Below, piece by piece: positions 1 through 7,119 of a stretch of DNA of 14,744 bases; the first letter of the stretch is position 1, and each line of letters begins with the position of its first letter. A program made the translations under genes and the position numbers. The notes below the pieces were generated by a model that was not told the DNA's origin, ran no database searches, and saw only the letters and a list, made by a program, of their open reading frames with translations. The stretch comes from Caryophanales bacterium UBA1424 (GTDB taxonomy: Bacteria > Bacillota_I > Bacilli_A > RFN20 > CAG-826): the NCBI GenBank assembly GCA_002329705.1, contig DCUC01000068.1, positions 1-14,744 on the forward strand. The letters are read 5' to 3'.

Positions 1-235
1 CTAAAACACCAATCCACTGATATTCTGTTCCGCCAATAGAAACAAGTTCATGAGATTCACTGGCGAGACTCCAGCCGTTAAAGCTACCAACAAGGTAATA
101 ATGACCGCTTACGTAAGCTTTAACTTCTTCGGCACCATTCGCGGTTGAAGAAAAACTAACGCCGACACCGACGGTTAAAATCGCTCCAAGAGCAATCGCC
201 GCTATTTTTGTCCATAACATGTTCATTTTTTTCAT
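1..235 (-). CDS. Secreted carbohydrate-binding-like protein, N-terminal fragment
   Basis: The gene runs leftward off the window edge, so only the first 78 codons are visible. The start ATG at 235 follows an AGGAGA ribosome binding site at 242-247. Residues 1-32 form an export signal: a short basic start (MKKMNMLWTK) and a hydrophobic stretch ending around SSTANGA. There is no lipobox cysteine. Residues 45-56 read HYYLVGSFNGWS, a pattern common at the first strand of E-set, SusE/SusF-like and CBM starch-binding folds ('YLVGSFNGW'). The gene is divergent from the maltodextrin operon, and its promoter carries the same box as that operon, so a role in polysaccharide binding or degradation is likely. 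Whether it is a binding protein or the N-terminus of a larger hydrolase cannot be told from the fragment. Confidence 0.8.
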   Translation of the reverse strand, partial: MKKMNMLWTKIAAIALGAILTVGVGVSFSSTANGAEEVKAYVSGHYYLVGSFNGWSLASESHELVSIGGTEYQWIGVL

Positions 236-297
236 AAGGTTTCTCCTATGCATTAGATAACAAAAAGATAAAAGTTTTTTTAATTATACTTACTAAT

Positions 298-326
298 TTT
301 TTAACACTATGCCATACATATGTCAA
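298..326 (-). promoter_or_regulatory. Promoter of the leftward secreted-protein gene
   Basis: On the minus strand a perfect -35 TTGACA (326-321) is followed after 17 bases by a weaker -10, TAAAAA (303-298). A second possible -10, TATAAT (288-283), lies further down but lacks a matching -35. The -35 and the adjoining spacer (TTGACATATGTATGG) match the malE promoter (TTTACAAATGTATGG) at 13 of 15 positions. Confidence 0.6.
315..324 (-). promoter_or_regulatory. Operator-like box GACATATGTA (KACANNTGTA)
   Basis: The box overlaps the -35 of the leftward promoter and contains the palindromic core ACATATGT. It fits KACANNTGTA, the form of the known operator of CopY/BlaI-type repressors. The same pattern recurs at the malE and starch-binding-lipoprotein promoters. 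The regulator is not in the window, so identity rests on motif form only. Confidence 0.45.
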
Positions 327-506
327 ACAAAAAATTAAATTGTGAATAGTTTGAGCTTAAATCGCAAATAATAATCCGAGATACTATTGATTGAGTGTAA
401 TATTGCCAATGCCTTTGTTGCATTCGCATCGTTCATAATACGACAAGGAAATGAACACTTTTTTATGTCGCGGCATTTCCAGAGGTGATCGTGGTGCCAA
501 CTATCT

Positions 507-520
507 TTTATAGCTATAAA
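507..520. promoter_or_regulatory. Perfect 14-base palindrome TTTATAGCTATAAA
   Basis: The sequence is its own reverse complement over all 14 bases and sits about 250 bases upstream of the malE promoter and about 180 bases upstream of the leftward promoter. It resembles an upstream operator or a DNA-looping site, but no protein can be assigned and AT-rich palindromes can arise by chance. Confidence 0.3.
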
Positions 521-771
521 TAAAATACTTAAAATTCCACTATTTCTCGAGCGCGATCTACTTTTTATGCATATTTGTTCACACCAAAGTTTTTGATAAA
601 CGGTACAAAACCTTTTTTTGAAATTGAGGACTCTTTCCTGTTCTGTTTTGAAATATGTACAATGTCATAAAATAATGTGATAATAAGCGAAATCTCATAA
701 GAATATAATAATGCAACTAACACGAGTGTAATTAATTTTTCATCTTCTTCGCTCGTCCCTTAAATTAAATG

Positions 772-799
772 TTTACAAATGTATGGAGTTGCTTATAAT
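772..799 (+). promoter_or_regulatory. Promoter of the maltodextrin operon
   Basis: The -35 TTTACA (772-777) and the consensus -10 TATAAT (794-799) are separated by 16 bases. Transcription would begin near 806, giving a 5' leader of about 75 bases before malE. GTTTAC (771-776) and its reverse complement GTAAAC (808-813) bracket the promoter. Confidence 0.7.
774..783 (+). promoter_or_regulatory. Operator-like box TACAAATGTA at the malE promoter
   Basis: This is an exact match to KACANNTGTA. It overlaps the -35 hexamer and the start of the spacer, a position where a bound repressor would block RNA polymerase. It shares the extended context ACAWATGTATGG with the leftward promoter. Confidence 0.5.
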
Positions 800-832
800 G
801 TTAATTAGTAAACTTAAATTGTAACTGGGCAT

Positions 833-873
833 GCGAAGATTTTCGCTCCCTTTACAGAAAATTGCGAAAGGAG
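833..873 (+). promoter_or_regulatory. malE leader with ribosome binding site and possible masking hairpin
   Basis: The ribosome binding site AAAGGAG (867-873) stands seven bases before the malE ATG. CTCCCTTT (846-853) can pair with it with one bulged C. Upstream, GCGAA (833-837) can instead pair with TTCGC (842-846), and TTTCGC (841-846) can pair with GCGAAA (864-869). These alternatives exclude one another. Whether they matter for translation is untested and the stems are short. Confidence 0.3.
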
Positions 874-880
874 ACAATTT

Positions 881-2140
881 ATGTTTAAACCGAAAAGCCT
901 CTTTCTATTGATGGCGTCGCTTTTGGCCTTGTCGGGCTGCGGCGATACTACCGAAGGAGAGACGGTCCGTCTGCAGGTGTGGGGTCCCGCTAAAGAAGGC
1001 GAAAAAGAAGTTTACGAGTATTTAGCCGGCAAGTTTCAAGAAGCCCATCCCGAAATCACATTTAAAATGGGTTTTGGTGATGTGGGTGAAGGTGATGCGG
1101 CCACGATGGCGCTCGGCGATATCGACACCGCCGCTGATGTCTTCATGTTCGCTGACGATCAACTAGCCAACCTCGTTCAAAAAGGCGTCCTCAATGCCTT
1201 GCCGACAACATATGCAAACATTGTCAAAGGACGCGATCTCGAAAGATGCGTTAACGACGCCAGCTTCACAAAGCAAGATGAAGAAGAAAAAGTTTATGCA
1301 TTTCCGCTATCCTCGGATAACGGATACATGCTTGTTTATAACAAAGCATTTTTCACTGCGACCGATGTTCAAACTTTAGAAGGCATGATGGCCAAAGCTA
1401 ATAAAGATCATCAAGTCGTCATCGATATGGGTAATGGTTATTACTCTTTAAGCGGTTTGCTCGATTACGGTGAGTTATCTTATGATCCGTATGCTCGCGT
1501 TCACGAGACTGATTTTGATTCGACCGCTAACGCCAACGCTCTACAAGGTTTGATTGATATTATTCAACCGAAAAAGGACAAAGGCTTTAAGAGCGTTAAC
1601 GTCGACGATATCATGACTGATTTCTCCGATGCCAACGGCAACAAAGTCGTCGCTGCCGTCACCGGCAACTGGAACGTCGATAATATCATGGAAGAACTCG
1701 GCGATGATTTTGCCGCCACCAAGCTTCCAACATATACAAGCGCCGATAGCAGCACCGTGCAAATGGGATCTTTTTCTGGCTCTAAATTAGTCGGTGTTAA
1801 GTCTTCCTCCTTAGTCTCTGCCTGGGCTTTGGCCTTTGCTGAGTTCGTCACTAATGAAGCTGCTCAACAATATCGTTTTGAAGCGATTAAGAAGGGTCCT
1901 TCCAATATCGTCGTCGATGGCTCTGCGGCTGTTCTAGCTGAACCTGGACTAGCTGCTTTGGATGCTCAATATCCATTCTCGATTCCGCAAGGCAAGTCCG
2001 TCGGCGAATCATTCTGGACTCCAGCCGCTTCCGTCGGCAACTTCATCGTCAACGGCCCAGCCGGCGTCGATGGCCCGCAGACCATTCAAGAACAACTCGC
2101 AGCTTTTGTTGCAGCCGTCACCGCTGCTCCTGAAGTATAG
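881..2140 (+). CDS. malE: Maltodextrin ABC transporter substrate-binding lipoprotein (MalE-like)
   Basis: This is the extracellular receptor that captures maltose or maltodextrins and delivers them to the MalF/MalG permeases. The 419-residue length is usual for family 1 extracellular solute-binding proteins. Residues 1-20 are a lipoprotein signal ending in the lipobox LSGC (Cys20), so the protein should be tethered to the outer face of the membrane. The mature start (VRLQVWGPAKEGEKEVYEYL, then FQEAHPEI) is the typical first lobe of the family, and AADVFMFADDQLANLVQKGVLNAL is the characteristic following segment. The start is set by AAAGGAG seven bases upstream. It is the first gene of the operon and is followed by a terminator-like hairpin, which would let the receptor be made in excess over the permeases. 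Specificity for maltodextrin is inferred from the neighbouring amylase and pullulanases. The stop TAG is followed directly by TGA. Confidence 0.88.
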   Translation: MFKPKSLFLLMASLLALSGCGDTTEGETVRLQVWGPAKEGEKEVYEYLAGKFQEAHPEITFKMGFGDVGEGDAATMALGDIDTAADVFMFADDQLANLVQKGVLNALPTTYANIVKGRDLERCVNDASFTKQDEEEKVYAFPLSSDNGYMLVYNKAFFTATDVQTLEGMMAKANKDHQVVIDMGNGYYSLSGLLDYGELSYDPYARVHETDFDSTANANALQGLIDIIQPKKDKGFKSVNVDDIMTDFSDANGNKVVAAVTGNWNVDNIMEELGDDFAATKLPTYTSADSSTVQMGSFSGSKLVGVKSSSLVSAWALAFAEFVTNEAAQQYRFEAIKKGPSNIVVDGSAAVLAEPGLAALDAQYPFSIPQGKSVGESFWTPAASVGNFIVNGPAGVDGPQTIQEQLAAFVAAVTAAPEV

Positions 2141-2168
2141 TGAATAAGATCTTTTAAAATTAACAGCT

Positions 2169-2205
2169 AAGGGGATTCATAAAGAGTCTCCTTTCCTGTT
2201 TGTTT
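2169..2205 (+). terminator. Terminator-like hairpin between malE and malF
   Basis: AAGGGGATTC (2169-2178) pairs with GAGTCTCCTT (2184-2193) across a five-base loop ATAAA, giving a 10-bp stem with two G-U pairs, followed by TCCTGTTTGTTT. It is a weak to moderate intrinsic terminator that probably lets part of the transcription through to the permease genes. The loop sequence ATAAA is the same as in the terminator at 11471. Confidence 0.6.
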
Positions 2206-2231
2206 ACTAGCTCATCACAAAGTGATACATT
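2203..2231 (+). promoter_or_regulatory. Weak candidate promoter upstream of malF
   Basis: TTTACT (2203-2208) and TACATT (2226-2231) are spaced by 17 bases, but each matches the consensus at only four of six positions. The first hexamer overlaps the T-tract after the hairpin. It could feed malF independently. I list it only because a terminator-like hairpin precedes malF. Confidence 0.2.
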
Positions 2232-2359
2232 AAATACGGAAGATTTTAACAACTGTCAATCTAAATGAGTGCCGCTTTGTCCTCGATAAGCTATTCGCCA
2301 ATCATCATGCATCATTAAGCAAAGGAGAATTGTTATCGCTTGATAATAATCACATAATT

Positions 2360-4597
2360 ATGAACGAGAAAAAAACGACACCTCCCTTAATGTTCCCCGG
2401 CCAAGACAAGAAAGATTTTTATCTTTCGACGGGAACTGGACATTATTCCCATCTCATGAGTTCTTTTTCGAATTTCGTGATCGGCCTCGTCATCGCCATT
2501 AGCATGGGAGGCTTTTTTATTGCTCGCCTCCTCCATTTGATTTTCACTTCCACGAGCGTTGACGCGTCTTCTCAATCAGCCTATTGGCTGTTGATAATCG
2601 CGACTCTCGTCCTTTCCGCCGCCGCGCTGGCTGGGGGAGTCTTAGCCGCCGTTTCTTCATCGTCGCAGCGCGCCAAGGTCAACCGCGAAGAAGTTCGAGA
2701 TGAAGTCTTAATAAAATGCTCGCGTTATCAAGCGATTGTCGGTCTTGTTAATGTCATTCTAACGAGCGTTTTATTGGCCCTTGAAATCGCGGCAATAATA
2801 ATTCTTAGCGCCTCGACCTCAGGAGCCGTTATCACCCCCTCTTTTTGGTGGATTATTCTCCTCGCTGTTTCAGTTTTGGCATCTATCGGCTATCTCATCA
2901 TCTCTCTTGGCCATATTAAAGCCGTTAAGAACGGACGCGAATATTATTTGGCTAAGAAAGTTGAACCGATCAGCATGGTCGAATCGATTGTCATCGGCAT
3001 TGGAAGCGGAGCCAAGAACCTTGGAGTTGGACTATTTAACTTCATCATGCTCTTCATCAAAGCTTTCATTAATCTATTTGTGGCTCTCTATAAGCTTATT
3101 GTAAAAGTCGCAATTGCCGTCGCCAAATTCGCCAAAAAGTTTACCATGACTTTTATCAAGGGCACATATCGCACGAAACTATCTTATTTCTTTATGGGCT
3201 TGGGCCACGCCCTCATGGGAAGACCGGTCAAAACCATCTTATATTTGATCCTAGAAGCTGGCTATTGGCTTTTTATGTTTTTGCCTCAAGGCGGTTTTTA
3301 CTGGCTTTCGAAATTCGATAACTTGGGCGACCAAGCTTCTAAAATTGTCTATGAATGTTCAATTATCGGCATGCCGATAAACATCTGTCCCGTCGAAGAC
3401 CAAATCGAAGTTACAGTCTTTATGGATAATTCGATGTTAATCACTCTCTTTGCTGTGGCGACTATCTTGCTGACCGTCGCTTTCTTCGCCCTTTATTGGA
3501 TTTCGATTCGCGGCGTTGTCAAAGCTGAAGAAACTTATGTTGAAGCTTTGAAAAAACACGAGAGCACCGATGACGGGACAACTAATTCCGCAACGCAAGA
3601 AAAACCAAAATTCAAGAGTCCACTTCCAACTTTCAAAAATGAAGTTAACGAGCTCCTCAACTCGCGCTTTCATCTGACGACTTTGTCGATTCCCGCCATC
3701 ACGATTACGGTATTCACCCTCGTCCCGCTGGTATTCATGATTCTTCTGGCGTTTACTAATTTCAACCAGCAAAACGGACCGCCGAACACCCTTTTTACAT
3801 GGGTTGGGCTTCAGACATTCGCCCAACTCTTCACTTCCGTCGGCGGAAGCAGCTTTTCAAAAGCTTTCGGCGATATCCTCGGCTGGACGTTCATCTGGGC
3901 TTTCTTTGCCACTTTTTCTAACTACATCCTCGGCTTAATTTTGGCGATGATGATCAACCGCAAAGGCATCAAACTCAAAAAGATGTGGCGGACGATATTC
4001 GTCATCACCATCGCCGTTCCGCAATTTGTCACCCTGCTATTGATGAGTCAATTGCTTTATAAGTACGGACCGCTTAACGAGACATTGTTACGGCTGGGAT
4101 GGATCAGCGAATATATCGATTTCTTGACCGTCCCTCTCAACGCTAAGATCGCCGTCATCCTCGTCAACGTCTGGGTCGGCGTGCCTTATACGATGCTAAT
4201 CACCTCGGGAATTTTAATGAATATTCCCGATGATCTCTATGAATCGGCCCGCATCGACGGGGCCGGACGTTTTACTCAATTTGTCAAAATCACCATGCCA
4301 TATATGCTGTTTGTGACCGGACCATATTTAATTACGCAGTTCATCGGCAACATCAATAACTTTAATGTTATCTTCTTCTTGACCGGTGGCGGTCCTTCCG
4401 CCAACCTGCCCGGTGTCGAATACGGCAAGACCGATATCCTCGTCACTTGGCTCTACCGACTGACTGTCGGCGGAGCTCAGCAAGAATACGCCATCGGCAG
4501 CGCCCTCGGCATCTTCATCTTCTTAATCAGCGCCTTTATCACGTTGTCGCTCTACGCTAAAACGAGCGCTGCGACACAGGAAGGAGATTTCGCCTAA
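2360..4597 (+). CDS. malF: Maltodextrin ABC transporter permease with long N-terminal membrane extension (MalF-like)
   Basis: One of two inner-membrane subunits that form the sugar channel. Residues about 438-745 are the classical permease domain with six membrane segments and the EAA loop that contacts the ATPase (YESARIDGAGRFTQFVKITMP, from Glu628). Ahead of it lie about 437 extra residues. Four hydrophobic segments fall near 39-62, 75-98, 126-152 and 161-184, followed by an amphipathic Lys-rich stretch (225-252). Then comes the KLSYFFMGLGHALMGRPVK segment (from 273), with two more membrane segments (291-312 and 359-382) and a charged linker. MalF proteins are usually much shorter. The start is uncertain: ATG 2360 has no adjacent ribosome binding site, while AAAGGAG (2321-2327) is only two bases from an in-frame TTG at 2330, which would add ten residues. 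A five-codon frame, TTG 2340 to TAA 2357, ends two bases before ATG 2360. malG overlaps the stop by one base. Confidence 0.85.
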   Translation: MNEKKTTPPLMFPGQDKKDFYLSTGTGHYSHLMSSFSNFVIGLVIAISMGGFFIARLLHLIFTSTSVDASSQSAYWLLIIATLVLSAAALAGGVLAAVSSSSQRAKVNREEVRDEVLIKCSRYQAIVGLVNVILTSVLLALEIAAIIILSASTSGAVITPSFWWIILLAVSVLASIGYLIISLGHIKAVKNGREYYLAKKVEPISMVESIVIGIGSGAKNLGVGLFNFIMLFIKAFINLFVALYKLIVKVAIAVAKFAKKFTMTFIKGTYRTKLSYFFMGLGHALMGRPVKTILYLILEAGYWLFMFLPQGGFYWLSKFDNLGDQASKIVYECSIIGMPINICPVEDQIEVTVFMDNSMLITLFAVATILLTVAFFALYWISIRGVVKAEETYVEALKKHESTDDGTTNSATQEKPKFKSPLPTFKNEVNELLNSRFHLTTLSIPAITITVFTLVPLVFMILLAFTNFNQQNGPPNTLFTWVGLQTFAQLFTSVGGSSFSKAFGDILGWTFIWAFFATFSNYILGLILAMMINRKGIKLKKMWRTIFVITIAVPQFVTLLLMSQLLYKYGPLNETLLRLGWISEYIDFLTVPLNAKIAVILVNVWVGVPYTMLITSGILMNIPDDLYESARIDGAGRFTQFVKITMPYMLFVTGPYLITQFIGNINNFNVIFFLTGGGPSANLPGVEYGKTDILVTWLYRLTVGGAQQEYAIGSALGIFIFLISAFITLSLYAKTSAATQEGDFA

Positions 4598-5532
4598 TGA
4601 ATGCCAAAGTCGAAACCAAGCCGACCAAAATCGTCGGCAATGTCCTCGGTTTTAAAAACCAAAAAACAGTTAAGAGAGCAACAAATATCGCCGTCTATAT
4701 CATCTTGGCGGTCCTATCCATCATCTGGTTAGCTCCAATCGTCTGGCTCATCCTTGATTCACTGCGTATCGAATCGACGGGTCGAGTCAGCTACTTTATT
4801 CCTCAGCAGTTCGGATTCGATAATTACATTCAACTCTTCACCGATCCGCGCATTCCGTATCTACAGTGGTTTTTAAACACCTTTATCGTCGCGATTTTCA
4901 CGAGTTTAATCTCCACCATCATCGTTCTCCTTACCTCCTATACGTTTAGCCGCCTGCGCTTTAAAGGGCGTCAAGGAATGATGAAACTACTGATGATTCT
5001 CGGCATGTTCCCCGGTTTCATGGCCATGATTGCCATCTACTTCATCTTAAAAGGTATCGGATTGCTACCTAGCGGTAGCGAGCAAGTGCCGATTTCTAAT
5101 TATTTAATCTCGCTCATCCTCGTCAACAGCAGCGGGGCGGCCATGGGCTACCTCGTTTCCAAAGGCTACTTCGACACGATATCTAAATCGATTGACGAAG
5201 CCGCCGAAATCGACGGAGCTAATAAAGCGCAGATTTTCTTTAAGATTATCCTTCCACTTTCAAAACCGATTCTCATCTTTACCGCCCTCACTTCCTTCAT
5301 GGGTCCGTGGGGCGACTACATTTTCGTCGCGACCATCACTCGTCAGAGAACTGATGCGTGGACGATTGCCCGCGGTCTATATAATATGCTGAACGGACAA
5401 GGCATGGTCGCCGAATATTACACGATGTTCGCCGCTGGTGCCGTCTTAATCAGCATACCGATCACCTTACTATTTATTTGGATGCAAAAATATTACGTTA
5501 GCGGCGTCACCGGTGGCGCGATTAAAGGTTAA
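4597..5532 (+). CDS. malG: Maltodextrin ABC transporter permease (MalG-like)
   Basis: This is the partner of the preceding permease in the sugar channel. The 311-residue length and six hydrophobic segments fit MalG. The EAA loop reads IDEAAEIDGANKAQIFFKIILP (Glu201 starts the EAA triplet), the docking site for the ATP-binding subunit. The ATG sits in TAATG and overlaps the malF stop by one base. AAGGAG (4581-4586) lies inside the end of malF, so translation of the two subunits should be coupled. No ATPase gene follows. The usual arrangement in Gram-positive sugar importers of this kind is a shared MsmX/MalK-type ATPase encoded elsewhere, and I infer that here. Confidence 0.9.
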   Translation: MNAKVETKPTKIVGNVLGFKNQKTVKRATNIAVYIILAVLSIIWLAPIVWLILDSLRIESTGRVSYFIPQQFGFDNYIQLFTDPRIPYLQWFLNTFIVAIFTSLISTIIVLLTSYTFSRLRFKGRQGMMKLLMILGMFPGFMAMIAIYFILKGIGLLPSGSEQVPISNYLISLILVNSSGAAMGYLVSKGYFDTISKSIDEAAEIDGANKAQIFFKIILPLSKPILIFTALTSFMGPWGDYIFVATITRQRTDAWTIARGLYNMLNGQGMVAEYYTMFAAGAVLISIPITLLFIWMQKYYVSGVTGGAIKG

Positions 5533-5533
5533 T

Positions 5534-7102
5534 ATGATGACAAAAAGTCGCGTTTCAACACTCTTTGGCCTTTTATCAATACTTCTCACCTCATGCGGAG
5601 CGAACACCGTTCCGCAGAATTATGAATTCGATCCCGATGTCGCTCCGGGAGCAAGCAAAGCTTACTACGAGATTTTCGTGCGGTCCTTTGCGGATTCCGA
5701 CGATGATCAAATCGGCGATTTCCAAGGTTTGACCGATAAAGTTCCTTATTTAAACGAACTTGGTGTCGGCGGGGTGTGGCTCATGCCTATTCACCCTTCT
5801 CCCACTTATCACGGGTACGATGTCGAGGACTACTACGCCATCAATGAAGATTTTGGCACACTTGCCGACTTCGAAGAATTTGTCGATACCGCTCATGACG
5901 CCAACATCGATGTCATCATCGACCTCGTCATCAATCACACATCGTATACCCACCCTTGGTTTATCCAAGGAAAGGAAAATTTCCGCACTAACAATTTCAG
6001 CCCCGCTGACGAGACGAATAAAGCCAACTGGTACAATTTCTACTGGGAGGGGGGAATCGTCAAATACGAGGCTGGTTTTGGCGATTGGATGCCTGATTTA
6101 AATCTCGATAATAGCAAGGTTCGCGAAGAAATCGCCAACATCTGCGCGTATTGGCAGGATTTAGGGGTCGATGGTTTTCGCCTCGACGCCGTCAAATATT
6201 TCTACATCAGCGAAGCTCAGAAGTCGATTGATTTTCTCTCTTGGTTAACCGATGTCGTCCGCGCTAACGACTCCGACGCTTATCTCGTCGGCGAAGTTTG
6301 GGATGATCAACCGACCGTCAATCTCTATTACGGCGGAATGGATAGCCTCTTTAATTTTGCCGGAGCGGGAACAACCGGCTATATCATCGACAACATCACC
6401 TCGGTAACCGGCAGCACTTTTGCCTTTCGCATCGCCGATAGCCAAGAAAAAATCTTAACCATCAATGAAAATGGACTTATGGCTAACTTTCTAACTAATC
6501 ACGATATGGACCGCTCGAGCGGCATGTTCATCATGGATACGGAGGCACGCCGCAAGCTCGCCGCTTCCGCATACTTGCTGACACCCGGTGTTCCTTTTAT
6601 TTATTACGGCGAAGAAATTGGTTTACGCGGGACACGAGGTTCAGCGCAGACTGACGCCAATCGAAGATTGCCAATGCAGTGGACAAGCGGCGATGATCCG
6701 TGGCGGACGGCGTGGCCAGAAGGCACGACCTACGACATGACCAAGCAAGTTAAAGAGGGAGCCTTTGAACTGCTCGAGGAGCCCTTTAGCCTCACTAATC
6801 ATTACAAAAAAGTTCTCAATGTCCGCAACGCCTACCCGTGGATAAAAGATGCCATCGTCGACGATGTCGCGGTCGCCAACAACGCATTGGCAGCATTAAA
6901 ACTTTCGAGCCGCGATGGAACAAAAAACATATATGTCGTCCATAATTTCGCCGCTGAAGAAATGGCGCTTGACCTATCGCGTCTAAGCGACGACGAGTTA
7001 AAAATAGCCTATGACATCTTCACAAATCAGACTCGCGCGTCAATTAGCGAGAACAACCTCACTCTCAGCGCCTACTCATCAGTCGTTTTTGAGAAGAAGT
7101 AA
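5534..7102 (+). CDS. Surface alpha-amylase-family lipoprotein (GH13)
   Basis: An extracellular enzyme expected to cut alpha-1,4 bonds of starch or maltodextrin. The signal peptide ends in the lipobox LTSC (Cys21), so the enzyme is anchored on the cell surface. The (beta/alpha)8 barrel carries all four GH13 regions: DLVINH (Asp130, His135), GFRLDAVKY (nucleophile Asp218), VGEVWD (acid/base Glu254) and TNHD (Asp324). The fifth region reads MPDLN (186-190), which is known from the intermediary group between oligo-1,6-glucosidases and neopullulanases (GH13_36), so activity could extend to short oligosaccharides or pullulan. I chose ATG 5534 (a second ATG follows at 5537) because AAAGG lies at 5524-5528 and it starts one base after the malG stop. 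An upstream GTG at 5513 would put extra charged residues before the signal. The length from ATG is 522 residues. The gene is part of the malEFG transcript. Confidence 0.9.
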   Translation: MMTKSRVSTLFGLLSILLTSCGANTVPQNYEFDPDVAPGASKAYYEIFVRSFADSDDDQIGDFQGLTDKVPYLNELGVGGVWLMPIHPSPTYHGYDVEDYYAINEDFGTLADFEEFVDTAHDANIDVIIDLVINHTSYTHPWFIQGKENFRTNNFSPADETNKANWYNFYWEGGIVKYEAGFGDWMPDLNLDNSKVREEIANICAYWQDLGVDGFRLDAVKYFYISEAQKSIDFLSWLTDVVRANDSDAYLVGEVWDDQPTVNLYYGGMDSLFNFAGAGTTGYIIDNITSVTGSTFAFRIADSQEKILTINENGLMANFLTNHDMDRSSGMFIMDTEARRKLAASAYLLTPGVPFIYYGEEIGLRGTRGSAQTDANRRLPMQWTSGDDPWRTAWPEGTTYDMTKQVKEGAFELLEEPFSLTNHYKKVLNVRNAYPWIKDAIVDDVAVANNALAALKLSSRDGTKNIYVVHNFAAEEMALDLSRLSDDELKIAYDIFTNQTRASISENNLTLSAYSSVVFEKK

Positions 7103-7119
7103 TTAATAGGAGGATAATC

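Larger units (their letters stand above)
236..880. other. Divergent AT-rich intergenic region (645 bases)
   Basis: I see no gene here. The ends hold the two outward promoters (298-326 minus, 772-799 plus). The middle contains a perfect 14-base palindrome TTTATAGCTATAAA (507-520) and an inverted repeat GGAAATG/CATTTCC (447-453 and 474-480) with 20 bases between the arms. Neither is followed by a T-run, so they look like protein-binding sites rather than terminators. The length is generous for a simple divergent promoter and leaves room for several regulatory inputs. Confidence 0.6.

Noticed and set aside
451..513. Small ATG frame of 20 codons in the divergent spacer
   Set aside because: The purine-rich AAGGAA abuts the ATG with no spacing, and there is no promoter or conserved feature for it.
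594..609. Possible CcpA cre site near GATAAACGGTACAA
   Set aside because: It differs from the cre consensus at about four positions, including the conserved half-site bases, and lies far from either promoter.
1564..1851. Open frame of 95 codons on the minus strand inside malE
   Set aside because: It lies entirely within a well-supported gene, has no ribosome binding site context and reads as a shadow of the biased codon use.
3437..3826. Open frame of 129 codons on the minus strand inside malF
   Set aside because: It overlaps the permease coding region completely; the translation is Arg/Glu-rich mirror sequence with no recognisable domain.
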